A DNA stretch of 64,000 nt from positions 62,001-126,000 of the forward strand of contig JBNAIG010000025.1 of the NCBI GenBank assembly GCA_050031985.1, in the 5' to 3' direction. Both the position numbers and the translations under genes were made by a program. Each line of letters begins with the position of its first letter. Position 1 is the first letter of the stretch. This document shows positions 32,142 through 41,034 of this stretch, piece by piece. Below the pieces are notes generated by a model that worked only from the letters and a program-made list of their open reading frames with translations, did not search any database and had not been told where the DNA came from. This stretch comes from SZUA-368 sp028533045 (GTDB lineage Bacteria > Spirochaetota > Spirochaetia > DSM-2461).

Positions 32142-33683
32142 CTAGGCACTCATCTCTCCCGAGGCCATGAGGGAACCGATTTTTCCCACTTCCGCCTCAT
32201 CACGGTTCATGATGCCTACGATACGGCCGTCGTAGATAACGGCAACTCTGTCGGAAAGGGTGCGAATCTCATCGAGATCTTCCGATATGAGCAGGATGGC
32301 GGTCCCGAGATCCCGGTGTTTAACCAGAGTTTGATGAATGTACTCGGAAGCGCCGATGTCCACACCCCGGGTGGGCTGAGCGGCAATGAGGACCGAAGGG
32401 TCCCGGCTCAGCTCCCGCGCCAGAATAAGTTTTTGGATATTGCCCCCGGAAAGGGTTTTGAGAGGCGTGTCCAGGGCGGGAGTTTTTACGGAGAATTCCT
32501 TCATGAGTTTTGTCGCCTGTTTGTGCATGGCTTTTTGGTTAAGGAAGATTCCATGGCAGAAGTCATCATGGGAATGGTCCCGAAGAAAGACATTTTCCCA
32601 TACCGAGAATTCCCCAATGGCTCCGTCTTTCATACGCTCTTCCGGGACAAAGGAAAGCCCCTGTTCCACACGGTCATTCATATTAAGATGGGTGACGTCT
32701 TTATCGTGAATTCTCACTGTTCCCCCGGTGGACTCCCTCATCCCCACCAGGCATTCGGCCAGTTCTTTCTGCCCGTTACCGGAAACCCCGGCCAAGCCCA
32801 GAATCTCCCCTGCTTTTATCTCCAGATCAAGTCCTTTTAGCACTTCGTTTCCCCGGTCTCCCCGGGCGTGTAAATCTTCTACCTTAAGGCTGATTGGGCC
32901 CTCCTTGGGAAGGCGAATCTCCGGCTCCTGTATCTCTCGTCCCACCATCATATTTACCAGCTCTTTGCGAGTGGTTTCCGCTGTTATTCGTGTGCCTACT
33001 GTGGCGCCGTCTCTTAGTACGGTGGCTCTGTCGCTTACTGCCATTACTTCATGAAGCTTATGGGATATGAAGAGCAGGGAGTGGCCCTCTTTAACCATAC
33101 GTCTGAGGGTAACAAAAAGGTCATCCACTTCTCCCGGTGTTAGAACTGCCGTGGGCTCATCAAGAATGATGAGACTGGCTCCCACATAGAGGGCTTTAAG
33201 AATCTCTACTCTCTGCTGTTCACCTACGGAAAGCTGCCAGACATAGGCATCGGGGTCGACGGCCAGTCCGTAATCGGCGGAGAGACGGCGTATTTCTTTG
33301 GATACCACATCCAAATCAAGGCGCAGGCCCCGGGTGGATTTTCTCCCCAGGGCCACGTTTTGGGCTACGGTCATGGAGTCCACCAGCATAAAGTGTTGAT
33401 GGATCATCCCTATTCCAGCCTTAATGGCTGAGGCGGGCGAACGGAATTGAACCGCTTCCCCATTAATACGGATTTCTCCCGAATCGGGCTGGAACATCCC
33501 GTAGAGCTGGCGCATGAGAGTACTCTTCCCCGCGCCGTTTTCGCCCAGAAGCGCGTGAACTTCCCCGGATTTTACATCAAGGGTAATACCGTCATTGGCC
33601 CGGACTCCGGGAAAGGTTTTGACGATATCTATCATCTCCAGGTGTTTAATATGATCCGTGGCAATCGGCGCTTCTGAGCTCAT
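32142..33683 (-). CDS. Nucleoside/purine ABC importer, duplicated ATPase
   Basis: A 513-residue protein with two ABC domains, as in the BMP-linked nucleoside importers (YufO/NupA/RbsA-like). First domain: Walker A GENGAGKST (about residue 52), signature LSVGEQQRVE, Walker B LIILDEPTAVLTPGE. Second domain: degenerate Walker A GVSGNGQKELAE, signature LSGGNIQKLILARE and QPTRGVDIGASEYIH. It energises the two permeases encoded upstream. In the island its likely cargo is purine nucleosides or free purines; family members move guanosine and similar molecules. Confidence 0.93.
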   Translation of the reverse strand: MSSEAPIATDHIKHLEMIDIVKTFPGVRANDGITLDVKSGEVHALLGENGAGKSTLMRQLYGMFQPDSGEIRINGEAVQFRSPASAIKAGIGMIHQHFMLVDSMTVAQNVALGRKSTRGLRLDLDVVSKEIRRLSADYGLAVDPDAYVWQLSVGEQQRVEILKALYVGASLIILDEPTAVLTPGEVDDLFVTLRRMVKEGHSLLFISHKLHEVMAVSDRATVLRDGATVGTRITAETTRKELVNMMVGREIQEPEIRLPKEGPISLKVEDLHARGDRGNEVLKGLDLEIKAGEILGLAGVSGNGQKELAECLVGMRESTGGTVRIHDKDVTHLNMNDRVEQGLSFVPEERMKDGAIGEFSVWENVFLRDHSHDDFCHGIFLNQKAMHKQATKLMKEFSVKTPALDTPLKTLSGGNIQKLILARELSRDPSVLIAAQPTRGVDIGASEYIHQTLVKHRDLGTAILLISEDLDEIRTLSDRVAVIYDGRIVGIMNRDEAEVGKIGSLMASGEMSA

Positions 33684-33703
33684 TTTATCTCCTTTTTAGG
33701 TAA

Positions 33704-34702
33704 TTACGGGGTAACCGTGATGGAACCGTCGATGATTCCTTCAATTACGGCATCCGCTTTGGCTTTTACATCTTCGGAAAGGTCAAAAGCCGGGTTATAG
33801 GCAATTTTGAGTCCCCCGTTGGCCAGAGTCAGTATGTAAGTGTCTCCGCCGTATTTTCCTTCGTCCGTAGCGGCAATGATTTCCAGCAACATGGCGGACC
33901 AGTCGTAAACCTGGCTGGCTACGACAAGCTCGGGAGACAGAGTAGACTGGTCTGCCTGAGTTCCGAACCAGTATACGTCGCCCGCTTTTTCGGCGGCGCC
34001 GATGGAACCTACAACGGCCTGGGAAGATCCGGTGAGGATATCGGCCCCGGCGGCAATGTGGGTCTGGGCGGCGGCAGCCATGAGGGCTACGTCGGAGAAG
34101 GAGCTGGTCCAGGTTTCCGAAATGGAGGCATCCCCATTGACCGAGGCGGCGCCCTGGGAAAAACCGCTCACATAGGTATGGGCGTCACCCACATCGATGG
34201 GGCCGGTTACACCGATCTTTCCACTTTTGGTCAGGAGTCCTGCAAGAACACCGTTTACATAACCGCCCTGTTCGGCAGCAGCTGTATAGGCGTAAACATT
34301 ATCAAGGCCAAAGGTATTTACGTCCGTTCCCCAGGCAAAGGCTGTTTCGGGGAAGTCGGGAGCAATCTCTTCAACGAGGGTTCCGTACTGTGAGCCGTGG
34401 GCCACTACCAGGTTATAGCCCTGGATGGCATAGTCCCTCAGGGCGGCAGAGGCATCGGGTACTTTAAACATATTTTCTGAATAAACCAGTTCTACGGCAC
34501 TTTCGCCGCCCAGTTCTTCCTGGACAGCTACAAGAGCGCCCCACATGGACTGGCTAAAGGCGGTATCCGTTGTGGCGCTGGGCATAATGACGGCAATTCG
34601 GAAAGGCTCGTCGCCGGAAGCGTCTGTGCTTTCTCCTCCGCCGTTGGCCCATACCGTTCCGGCTATTAATAAGGCCAGAAGCAATAAATTCAATTTTTTC
34701 AT
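33704..34702 (-). CDS. BMP-family purine/nucleoside-binding protein
   Basis: A 332-residue periplasmic binding protein (Med/BmpA/TmpC class) with signal MKKLNLLLLALLIAGTVWAN. No lipobox Cys is present; cleavage before or within ANGGGES fits the soluble-type binding proteins common in spirochaetes. Family motifs include FRIAVIMPSATTDTAFSQSMWGAL, YNLVVAHGSQYGTLVEEIAPDFPETAFAW and the AAEQGGYVNGVLAGLLTKSGKIGVTGPIDVG segment. Related PnrA/BmpA proteins bind purine nucleosides. AGGAGATATGA-type spacing precedes its ATG. Confidence 0.92.
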   Translation of the reverse strand: MKKLNLLLLALLIAGTVWANGGGESTDASGDEPFRIAVIMPSATTDTAFSQSMWGALVAVQEELGGESAVELVYSENMFKVPDASAALRDYAIQGYNLVVAHGSQYGTLVEEIAPDFPETAFAWGTDVNTFGLDNVYAYTAAAEQGGYVNGVLAGLLTKSGKIGVTGPIDVGDAHTYVSGFSQGAASVNGDASISETWTSSFSDVALMAAAAQTHIAAGADILTGSSQAVVGSIGAAEKAGDVYWFGTQADQSTLSPELVVASQVYDWSAMLLEIIAATDEGKYGGDTYILTLANGGLKIAYNPAFDLSEDVKAKADAVIEGIIDGSITVTP

Positions 34703-34784
34703 TCATATCTCCTTTTGAGATTCCTCGGAATCTCTTCTATTATTTATGGTTTACCTTTTGATAAAACATAACCAATTCAAATTT

Positions 34785-35717
34785 TTAGGCTTCCCCCCGG
34801 AAGAAGGGTTTATTCAACGCCCCCGGTTTACGGTTTCTCCGGCCGGAAAAGGTCAGAGTTATGACCGTAAGCAGGTAGGGAAGCATATTGGCCAAACTGG
34901 CCGGAACGGGTACACCCAGTACCTGCATCCATAACTGAACGGAGTTGGCCGCGCTAAAAAGCAGAGCCCCCCACATGACGCCCACCGGCGACCATCCTCC
35001 AAAATATACCAGAGCGACCGCAATGAATCCCTGTCCGGCGGTCAGGTTGTCCTGGAAAAGGTTCAGGGTGGCAATGGAGAGGGAGGCCCCGGCCAGACCG
35101 GCCATCACGGCGCCGGAGGTGACGCAAATATAGCGGACGAGGTTTACATTTATACCCCGCGAGTCGGCAGCGGCGGGATTCTGACCTACCGATTTTATGG
35201 TAAGTCCCCAGGTAGTCCGTTCCAGTATCCACCAGAGAAGGGGAACCATGGCAAAGGCGAAGTACACAAAGAGGTGATGTTCGAAGAAGACCGGACCCAG
35301 AAGGGGAATCTTGCTTAAGAGGGGGAGGGCAATCTTGGGCATACCCCCAACCGTTTTCACCGTGCCAACCAGTACCTTAAAGAGGAGACTGGATAAACCC
35401 AGGCCAAACATATTCAAGCCTATTCCACTGACACCTTGCTCCGCCTTAAGGGTAATACTCACAAGGGACATTATTAGTCCCATGGCCAGGCCGGTGGCAA
35501 TAGCCGCCAGGATGCCCAAAAAGAGGCTCTCCGTCATCAGTACTACATAAAAGGCAAAAAAGGCGCTTAGCAGCATAATCCCGTTGACTCCCAGATTTAC
35601 CACTCCCGAGTTTTGGGAGATTGTTTCTCCCAGAGCCGCCAGGAGAAGAGGGGTCGCCAGGATAAGCATGGTGCTTAGAAAGCCGGTTATTACGGTTAAT
35701 GAATAGACATCGCTCAT
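34785..35717 (-). CDS. ABC permease, nucleoside/purine importer subunit 2
   Basis: A 310-residue permease with about eight to nine helices and the BPD_transp_2 pattern (LAALGETISQNSGVVNLGVNGIMLLSAFFAFY and AADSRGINVNLVRYICVTSGAVMAGLAGASLSIA). It pairs with the other permease, whose stop overlaps its start by ATGA, and forms the channel for the BMP-delivered purine or nucleoside. Length is normal for the YufQ-like subunit. Confidence 0.93.
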   Translation of the reverse strand: MSDVYSLTVITGFLSTMLILATPLLLAALGETISQNSGVVNLGVNGIMLLSAFFAFYVVLMTESLFLGILAAIATGLAMGLIMSLVSITLKAEQGVSGIGLNMFGLGLSSLLFKVLVGTVKTVGGMPKIALPLLSKIPLLGPVFFEHHLFVYFAFAMVPLLWWILERTTWGLTIKSVGQNPAAADSRGINVNLVRYICVTSGAVMAGLAGASLSIATLNLFQDNLTAGQGFIAVALVYFGGWSPVGVMWGALLFSAANSVQLWMQVLGVPVPASLANMLPYLLTVITLTFSGRRNRKPGALNKPFFRGEA

Positions 35718-36808
35718 TTTTTGCTCTCCTGTTCTGTTCGGGAACGAAGTTGCCTAATGAGTTGTTCCGTCCATATTCGTGAGGCCGATACGAAAAGCAC
35801 TACAAGCCCCAGAACGGCATCTATAAGGGCAGAGGGAACCTGAACGGCCCTTTGCATATTGTCCGCTCCGACAAGTAGTCCTCCGAAGAAGATAGAAGCG
35901 GGAATCAGTCCCAGGGGATGGAGCCATCCCAGAAGGGCGGCCACAATCCCGGTGAATCCGTAGCCGCTTGTCAGTCCTTCCAAAAGTCTGTGCTGGACGC
36001 CCAATACTTCTACGGCCCCGGCCAGTCCGGCCAATCCCCCGGCTAGGGTGAGGGCGAGAGCCTGATTCACCGGGACGTTAATTCCGGAAAAGCGGGAAGC
36101 CGAAGCATTGAGCCCTACCGCTCGTATTCTATATCCGATTGTGGTTCTCCACATAATGATATACACCACTACGGCCATGATAAGGGCAAGGAAAAGACCG
36201 CTGTGAAGAAGGGTTCTGGGGATGATCCGCATGAGCCAGGCCGATTGGGGGAGCCGGGCCGACTGGGCCAGATAGGTCCCCGCTTCTATCCCTTTGGGAT
36301 CCATGAGAGGGCCTTGCAGAAGAAAATTCATAAACTGCAGGGCAATAGAATTGAGCATGATGGTTGTGAGAATCTCATTCACCTTAAAACGGGCCTTGAG
36401 TATTCCCGGTATGAATCCCCAGAGAGCCCCCGCCAGGAGGGAACCGAGGAGTACGGTGGGAATCAGAACATATCGGGGGAGTCCGTCCAGTGAAAGGGCC
36501 AGCCAGGTGGCGCTTATGGCTCCCATGATCATCTGCCCTTCACCGCCGATGTTTATACAGCTGGCCCGGAAGGCTATGGCAATACCTAAACCGACCAGTA
36601 GAAGGGGCGTTGTTTTAACCAATGTTTGGGTTATTCCGAATGTGGAACCCACAGCTCCCCTAAACAGGGCTCCGTACGATTCCAGGGGATTGGCTTTAAG
36701 GATGATTAAAAAGACGGCCCCCATGAGCAAGCCCAGAACGACTCCAAGAACGGGTATAATCATTCTGATAAAGAATTCCAGACCGTTTGTTTGTTTTTTG
36801 TCTGCCAA
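35714..36808 (-). CDS. ABC permease, nucleoside/purine importer subunit 1
   Basis: A 364-residue permease of the YufP type with the signatures INIGGEGQMIMGAISATWLAL, LKARFKVNEILTTIMLNSIALQFMNFLLQGPLMDPKG and LNASASRFSGINVPVNQALALTLAGGLAGLAGAVEVLG. I start it at TTG 36808, because GGGAG stands 6 nt before it and the protein then begins with the typical short N-terminus; the longer frame to 36922 adds 38 residues with no family similarity. First structural gene of the import operon, divergent from ygeY. Confidence 0.9.
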   Translation of the reverse strand: MADKKQTNGLEFFIRMIIPVLGVVLGLLMGAVFLIILKANPLESYGALFRGAVGSTFGITQTLVKTTPLLLVGLGIAIAFRASCINIGGEGQMIMGAISATWLALSLDGLPRYVLIPTVLLGSLLAGALWGFIPGILKARFKVNEILTTIMLNSIALQFMNFLLQGPLMDPKGIEAGTYLAQSARLPQSAWLMRIIPRTLLHSGLFLALIMAVVVYIIMWRTTIGYRIRAVGLNASASRFSGINVPVNQALALTLAGGLAGLAGAVEVLGVQHRLLEGLTSGYGFTGIVAALLGWLHPLGLIPASIFFGGLLVGADNMQRAVQVPSALIDAVLGLVVLFVSASRIWTEQLIRQLRSRTEQESKK

Positions 36809-37158
36809 ATGGATCTCCCTTTCCCAAGGTGCGGGTAAATTATTACAGAAATACTCGCAATTCCTATGCCAATATGAGGCTTTTGTTAAAAACTTATCCC
36901 TTGGGGCCGAATCGTTTGACATAGATACAAAAAAAGGGAAAGTGGAACAAGCGTTTCTCCTGTATAAAACGACTTCCGTGTATGATGGAAAGAAAATAAT
37001 ACAAAATCGTATGATAAATCATAAAATTTAAACAAAATCTTCTTTTCCTTTCTCTTGTTGAATGTTTATTGTATAATGTATTCTAAATTTTCCGATTAAA
37101 TTAATATTTGTTTTTGAAATAGAGAATAATTAGAATGATATATAAAGGAGAATGAGAC
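36809..37158. promoter_or_regulatory. Shared control region between purine import and ygeY operons
   Basis: 350 bp without a gene between two divergent operons, AT-rich on the ygeY side. A perfect -10 TATAAT lies at 37072-37077 (+), with a poor -35. TATGAT-AA-ATCATA at 37010-37023 is a perfect inverted repeat and a candidate operator. I looked for a purine-riboswitch core on both strands and found none, so control is more likely by a DNA-binding protein. Confidence 0.5.
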
Positions 37159-38352
37159 ATGAATATTTTTGCTCAAAAAGCTAAAGAATATAGACAGTTT
37201 GCAGCGGAAACCCTTTCGACAATCGTAAAGATCCAGTCGTTCAGCGGACGGGAAAAGGATGTCTGTCAAAAAATAGCCGAAATCTGTGAAGAAATCGGTA
37301 TGGATGAAGTGCGAATTGATAAGCTGGGAAGTGTGGTGGCCCGTCTGGGTTCGGGGAAGAAAATCCTGGCCTTTGACGCCCACATCGACACGGTGGAACT
37401 GGGGGATCTGTCCGCCTGGACAAGGGAGCCCCTAAGCGGCGATATTGACGATACCTACGTTTACGGACGGGGGGCTTCCGACCAGAAGGGGGGCGCCGCC
37501 GCCATGATCACCGCAGCTAAAATTCTCAAGGAAGAGGGGTTTAATCAGGACTATTCCCTCTACTTTACCTTTACCGTTATGGAAGAGGACTGTGACGGTA
37601 TGTGCTGGAAGTATTTGATCGAAGAGGAAAAACTGGTTCCCCACTTTGCCGTTTCCACCGAACCCAGCAGCTGCGAACTCTACCGGGGACACCGGGGGCG
37701 AATGGAGATGGTCGTTAAAATCAAGGGTGTTTCCAGTCACGGTTCAGCTCCCGAACGGGGTGTGAGCGCCGCTTATAAGGCCGCCCGAGCCGCCCTGGCC
37801 ATGGAGAAACTGAACGCCGATCTTCAGCCCGACGAGGACAACTTCCTGGGCAAGGGAACCATTGTGGTTTCCGAAATGAAGGTTAACGGTCCCAGCCAGT
37901 GCGCCGTTCCCGACCAGGCCATGCTTTACCTGGATCGGAGACTCACTTGGGGTGAAGATGCAAATCTGGCCATCTCTCAGGTTAAAGAGTATATAAAGGA
38001 AGCCATTGGGGAAGAGCCCGAATCGGTTGTTATGCCCGATTACGACAAGACCGGATACCGGGGGTACGAGTACTTTCAGGAACTCTACTTTCCTACCTGG
38101 AAGGTCGAAGAGGATCACCACCTGGTTCAGAGCGGTGTTAAGGCTTACGAGTCCTGCTTTGGCAAGAAGCCCGTGGTGGACAAGTGGACCTTCTCCACCA
38201 ACCTGGTATCTGTCTGCGGACGTCACAAAATCCCCAGTATCGGATTCGGCCCCGGCGACGAGTGTGAAGCCCACGCGCCCAATGAGAAGTGCCGCATCGA
38301 TGACCTGGTTGTCTGCGCCGCTTTCTACTCATCCCTGGCTAATACCCTCTAA
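37159..38352 (+). CDS. ygeY: YgeY-family M20 metallohydrolase of purine degradation
   Basis: A 397-residue M20/ArgE-type zinc hydrolase, same size as E. coli YgeY (about 400). Metal and catalytic motifs: FDAHIDTVELGD (first His and Asp), GRGASDQKGGAAAMI (bridging Asp), EEDCDG (Glu pair) and the C-terminal H in GDECEAHAPNEKCRIDD. The family is tied to selenium/molybdenum and urate-degradation clusters and probably hydrolyses a ureido or amide intermediate. First gene of a four-gene operon; ATG 37159 has AAGGAGAATGAGAC upstream. Confidence 0.93.
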   Translation: MNIFAQKAKEYRQFAAETLSTIVKIQSFSGREKDVCQKIAEICEEIGMDEVRIDKLGSVVARLGSGKKILAFDAHIDTVELGDLSAWTREPLSGDIDDTYVYGRGASDQKGGAAAMITAAKILKEEGFNQDYSLYFTFTVMEEDCDGMCWKYLIEEEKLVPHFAVSTEPSSCELYRGHRGRMEMVVKIKGVSSHGSAPERGVSAAYKAARAALAMEKLNADLQPDEDNFLGKGTIVVSEMKVNGPSQCAVPDQAMLYLDRRLTWGEDANLAISQVKEYIKEAIGEEPESVVMPDYDKTGYRGYEYFQELYFPTWKVEEDHHLVQSGVKAYESCFGKKPVVDKWTFSTNLVSVCGRHKIPSIGFGPGDECEAHAPNEKCRIDDLVVCAAFYSSLANTL

Positions 38353-38364
38353 AAGGAGTTTACA

Positions 38365-39564
38365 ATGAATAAGGATGCCATTGCCGAGGCTATTAAAGCC
38401 TTAGGGCGATTAGACAAGAAGAATATGTATCTGGAGGACTTTTTCCTCACCTGGGATAAGACCGATGAAGAGCTTATGTCTGTCTTCAAGACCGCCGATA
38501 TCCTAAGAGCCCTGAGAGAGAACAACATCTCTTCCAAGATCTTTGACAGCGGCCTGGCGATTTCAAACTTTAGGGACAACTCCACTCGAACCCGGTTCAG
38601 CTTCTCCAGCGCCGCCAATCTTTTGGGAATGGCCGTGCAGGACCTGGATGAGGGCAAGTCCCAGATTGCCCATGGCGAGACGGTTCGTGAGACCGCCAAT
38701 ATGATTAGTTTTATGGCCGACGTAATCGGTATTCGGGACGATATGTACATAGGAAAGGGACACAGCTACATGAAGGAAGTATCCCGGGCCGTACAGGAAG
38801 GACACAAAGAGGGCGTTCTAGAACAGAGACCCACCCTGGTGAACCTCCAGTGCGACATTGACCATCCCACCCAATCCATGGCGGACATGCTCCACCTGAT
38901 CAATCATTTTGGCGGCGTAGAAAATCTTAAGGGGAAAAAAATCGCCATGTCCTGGGCCTACTCTCCCTCCTACGGAAAACCCCTTTCCGTACCCCAGGGT
39001 GTAATCGGTCTTATGTCCCGTTTTGGTATGGACGTGACCCTGGCCCATCCCGAAGGTTACGAAGTGATGTCCGACGTGGAAGAGGTGGCTCGTAAGAACT
39101 GCCAGGCCTCGGGAGGAACCTTTACCAAGACCAACTCCATGGCCGAAGCCTTTAAGGACGCCGATATTGTCTATCCCAAGAGCTGGGCCCCCTACAGTGC
39201 CATGGAAACCCGGACCGACCTGTACGGCAAGGGTGATTTTGAGGGTATTAAGAAGCTGGAAGGGGAACTTCTGGCCCAAAACGCCCAGCACACCGACTGG
39301 GAGTGTACCGAAGAGCTGATGAAGACCACAAAGGAGGGTAAGGCCCTCTACCTTCACTGCCTCCCTGCGGACATTAGTGGAGTCAGCTGTGAAAAGGGCG
39401 AAGTGGAAGCCAGCGTATTTGATCGCTACCGGGAGCCCCTCTATAAAGAAGCCAGTTACAAACCCTATATTATCGCGGCCATGATGTTTCTGAGCCGGGT
39501 AAAGAACCCCGAAGAGACCCTGGCTAAATTACTGAAAGACGCACCGGTCCGCTGCCGATTCTAA
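38365..39564 (+). CDS. ygeW: Knotted carbamoyltransferase YgeW
   Basis: A 399-residue member of the aspartate/ornithine carbamoyltransferase superfamily, close to E. coli YgeW in length. The carbamoyl-phosphate loop FRDNSTRTRFSFSSA is at about residue 70; VRETANMISFMADVIGIRDD, MSWAYSPSYGKPLSVPQG and the HCLPADISGVSCEKGEV active-site segment follow. In the purine cluster it most likely works in the breakdown direction, taking a carbamoyl group off a ureido compound to give carbamoyl phosphate. That direction is inference. Twelve nt after ygeY; co-transcribed. Confidence 0.95.
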   Translation: MNKDAIAEAIKALGRLDKKNMYLEDFFLTWDKTDEELMSVFKTADILRALRENNISSKIFDSGLAISNFRDNSTRTRFSFSSAANLLGMAVQDLDEGKSQIAHGETVRETANMISFMADVIGIRDDMYIGKGHSYMKEVSRAVQEGHKEGVLEQRPTLVNLQCDIDHPTQSMADMLHLINHFGGVENLKGKKIAMSWAYSPSYGKPLSVPQGVIGLMSRFGMDVTLAHPEGYEVMSDVEEVARKNCQASGGTFTKTNSMAEAFKDADIVYPKSWAPYSAMETRTDLYGKGDFEGIKKLEGELLAQNAQHTDWECTEELMKTTKEGKALYLHCLPADISGVSCEKGEVEASVFDRYREPLYKEASYKPYIIAAMMFLSRVKNPEETLAKLLKDAPVRCRF

Positions 39565-39573
39565 GGAGAAAAT

Positions 39574-41034
39574 ATGATTACATTAGACATTCAACAAGAA
39601 GCCTTGAAGAAAAATATCGAACGATGCCATGAGCAGGGCATCATCCTTCCCACCTTTGAGGAGATGAAGCACCCCGAGAAGATTCCCCAAGGTGTGAAAG
39701 ACAAGCTTAAAGAAGTGGGACTGTGGGATGTGAACCCCCTGAACCTGTTCCGTATTAACTGGCATAATGAGGCGGTTGAGTCGGGGGGGACCTTTTCCGG
39801 TGTTAATTATATGGAAATCCCCAAGGAGATCACCGGTGTGAATGCCCGGATCATTGCCCTGGTGGGTAAATGGTTCCCCACGGGCGCCCACAAGGTAGGA
39901 GCCACCTACGGCTGTCTGGCCCCGGCTCTGGTAAGCGGAAACTTTGATTCCACCAAGCAAAAAGCCGTTTGGCCCTCCACCGGTAACTACTGCCGGGGCG
40001 GCGCATACAACAGCGCCCTTTTAGACTGCGACTCCATCGCCATCCTCCCCGAAGAGATGAGCCAGGAGCGATTCAACTGGCTCACCAAGGTAGCCGGAGA
40101 GGTCATTGCCACTCCGGGATGCGAAAGCAACGTTAAGGAGATCTTTGACAAGTGCCACGAGCTGAACGCTTCCCGGGGGGACGATATCGTTATCTTCAAC
40201 CAGTTCGAAGAGTTTGGTAACTACCTGTGGCATCACGAGGTGACGGGAAACGCCATTCTTCAGGTGCAGAAGGAGCTGGGCATTTCCGAAATCACCGCTT
40301 ATGTCTCTTCTACCGGGTCCGGCGGTACCATTGCCGCCGGTGATGCCCTGAAGAAGGCCTTCCCCAAAATGAAGATCGCCGCCGCCGAAGCCCTCCAGTG
40401 TCCCACCCTGCTTAGAAACGGGTTCGGCGGACACCGAATCGAAGGTATCGGCGACAAGCACGTTCCCTGGATTCACAACGTAAGAAATACGGACATGGTT
40501 ATTGCCGTGGACGATAAGGATTCCATCTCCCTCATGCGTCTCTTTAATGAGCAGGCCGGTGTGGATTACCTCCTCTCCCAGGGCATGAGCAAGGATTTTG
40601 TTCCCTACCTTGAGCTGATGGGTATTTCCGGCATTGCCAACGTAATTGCCTCCATCAAGATGGCCAAATTCTACGAAATGGACGAACAGGATACTATCTT
40701 TACCATATGTACCGACTCCATGGAGATGTACCAGTCCCGTATTACCGAGTACCGTGATCTGGAAGGAGAGTACACCCGTGAAAGTGCGGTAGCCTCCTTT
40801 GCCGGCTCCCTGGACGCTCTGGGGATCGACAATATGGAAGAGCTGGGCTACTACGAAAGACTGCGGATTCACAACTTAAAGTACTACACCTGGATAGAAC
40901 AGCAGGGTAAGGAGCTGGAAGAGCTGAACCGTCAGTGGTACGACCGGGAATACTGGGAGGCCATTCCCGCCTACGCCGCCAAGATCGATGAGCTTATTAA
41001 CAAGTTTAATAAAGACGCGGGGGTCAAACTTTGA
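39574..41034 (+). CDS. Fold-type-II PLP enzyme of the purine cluster (ammonia-lyase-like)
   Basis: A 486-residue pyridoxal-phosphate enzyme of the tryptophan-synthase-beta fold. The Schiff-base Lys is probably in PTGAHKVGAT (about residue 109), followed by STGNYCRGGAYNSALL (substrate loop) and the phosphate-binding SSTGSGGTIAAGDAL. It is about 90 residues longer than diaminopropionate ammonia-lyase YgeX and does not look like it, yet it occupies the YgeX position next to YgeW/YgeY. I expect beta-elimination or deamination of an amino acid derived from purine carbon, such as a diaminopropionate derivative, but this is not proven. It overlaps the next PLP gene by 4 nt. Confidence 0.9.
   Translation: MITLDIQQEALKKNIERCHEQGIILPTFEEMKHPEKIPQGVKDKLKEVGLWDVNPLNLFRINWHNEAVESGGTFSGVNYMEIPKEITGVNARIIALVGKWFPTGAHKVGATYGCLAPALVSGNFDSTKQKAVWPSTGNYCRGGAYNSALLDCDSIAILPEEMSQERFNWLTKVAGEVIATPGCESNVKEIFDKCHELNASRGDDIVIFNQFEEFGNYLWHHEVTGNAILQVQKELGISEITAYVSSTGSGGTIAAGDALKKAFPKMKIAAAEALQCPTLLRNGFGGHRIEGIGDKHVPWIHNVRNTDMVIAVDDKDSISLMRLFNEQAGVDYLLSQGMSKDFVPYLELMGISGIANVIASIKMAKFYEMDEQDTIFTICTDSMEMYQSRITEYRDLEGEYTRESAVASFAGSLDALGIDNMEELGYYERLRIHNLKYYTWIEQQGKELEELNRQWYDREYWEAIPAYAAKIDELINKFNKDAGVKL

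Noticed and set aside
36809..37158. Possible purine or guanidine riboswitch between the purine operons
   Set aside because: No conserved purine aptamer core (three-way junction with GTTTCTACC-type segment) is found on either strand.
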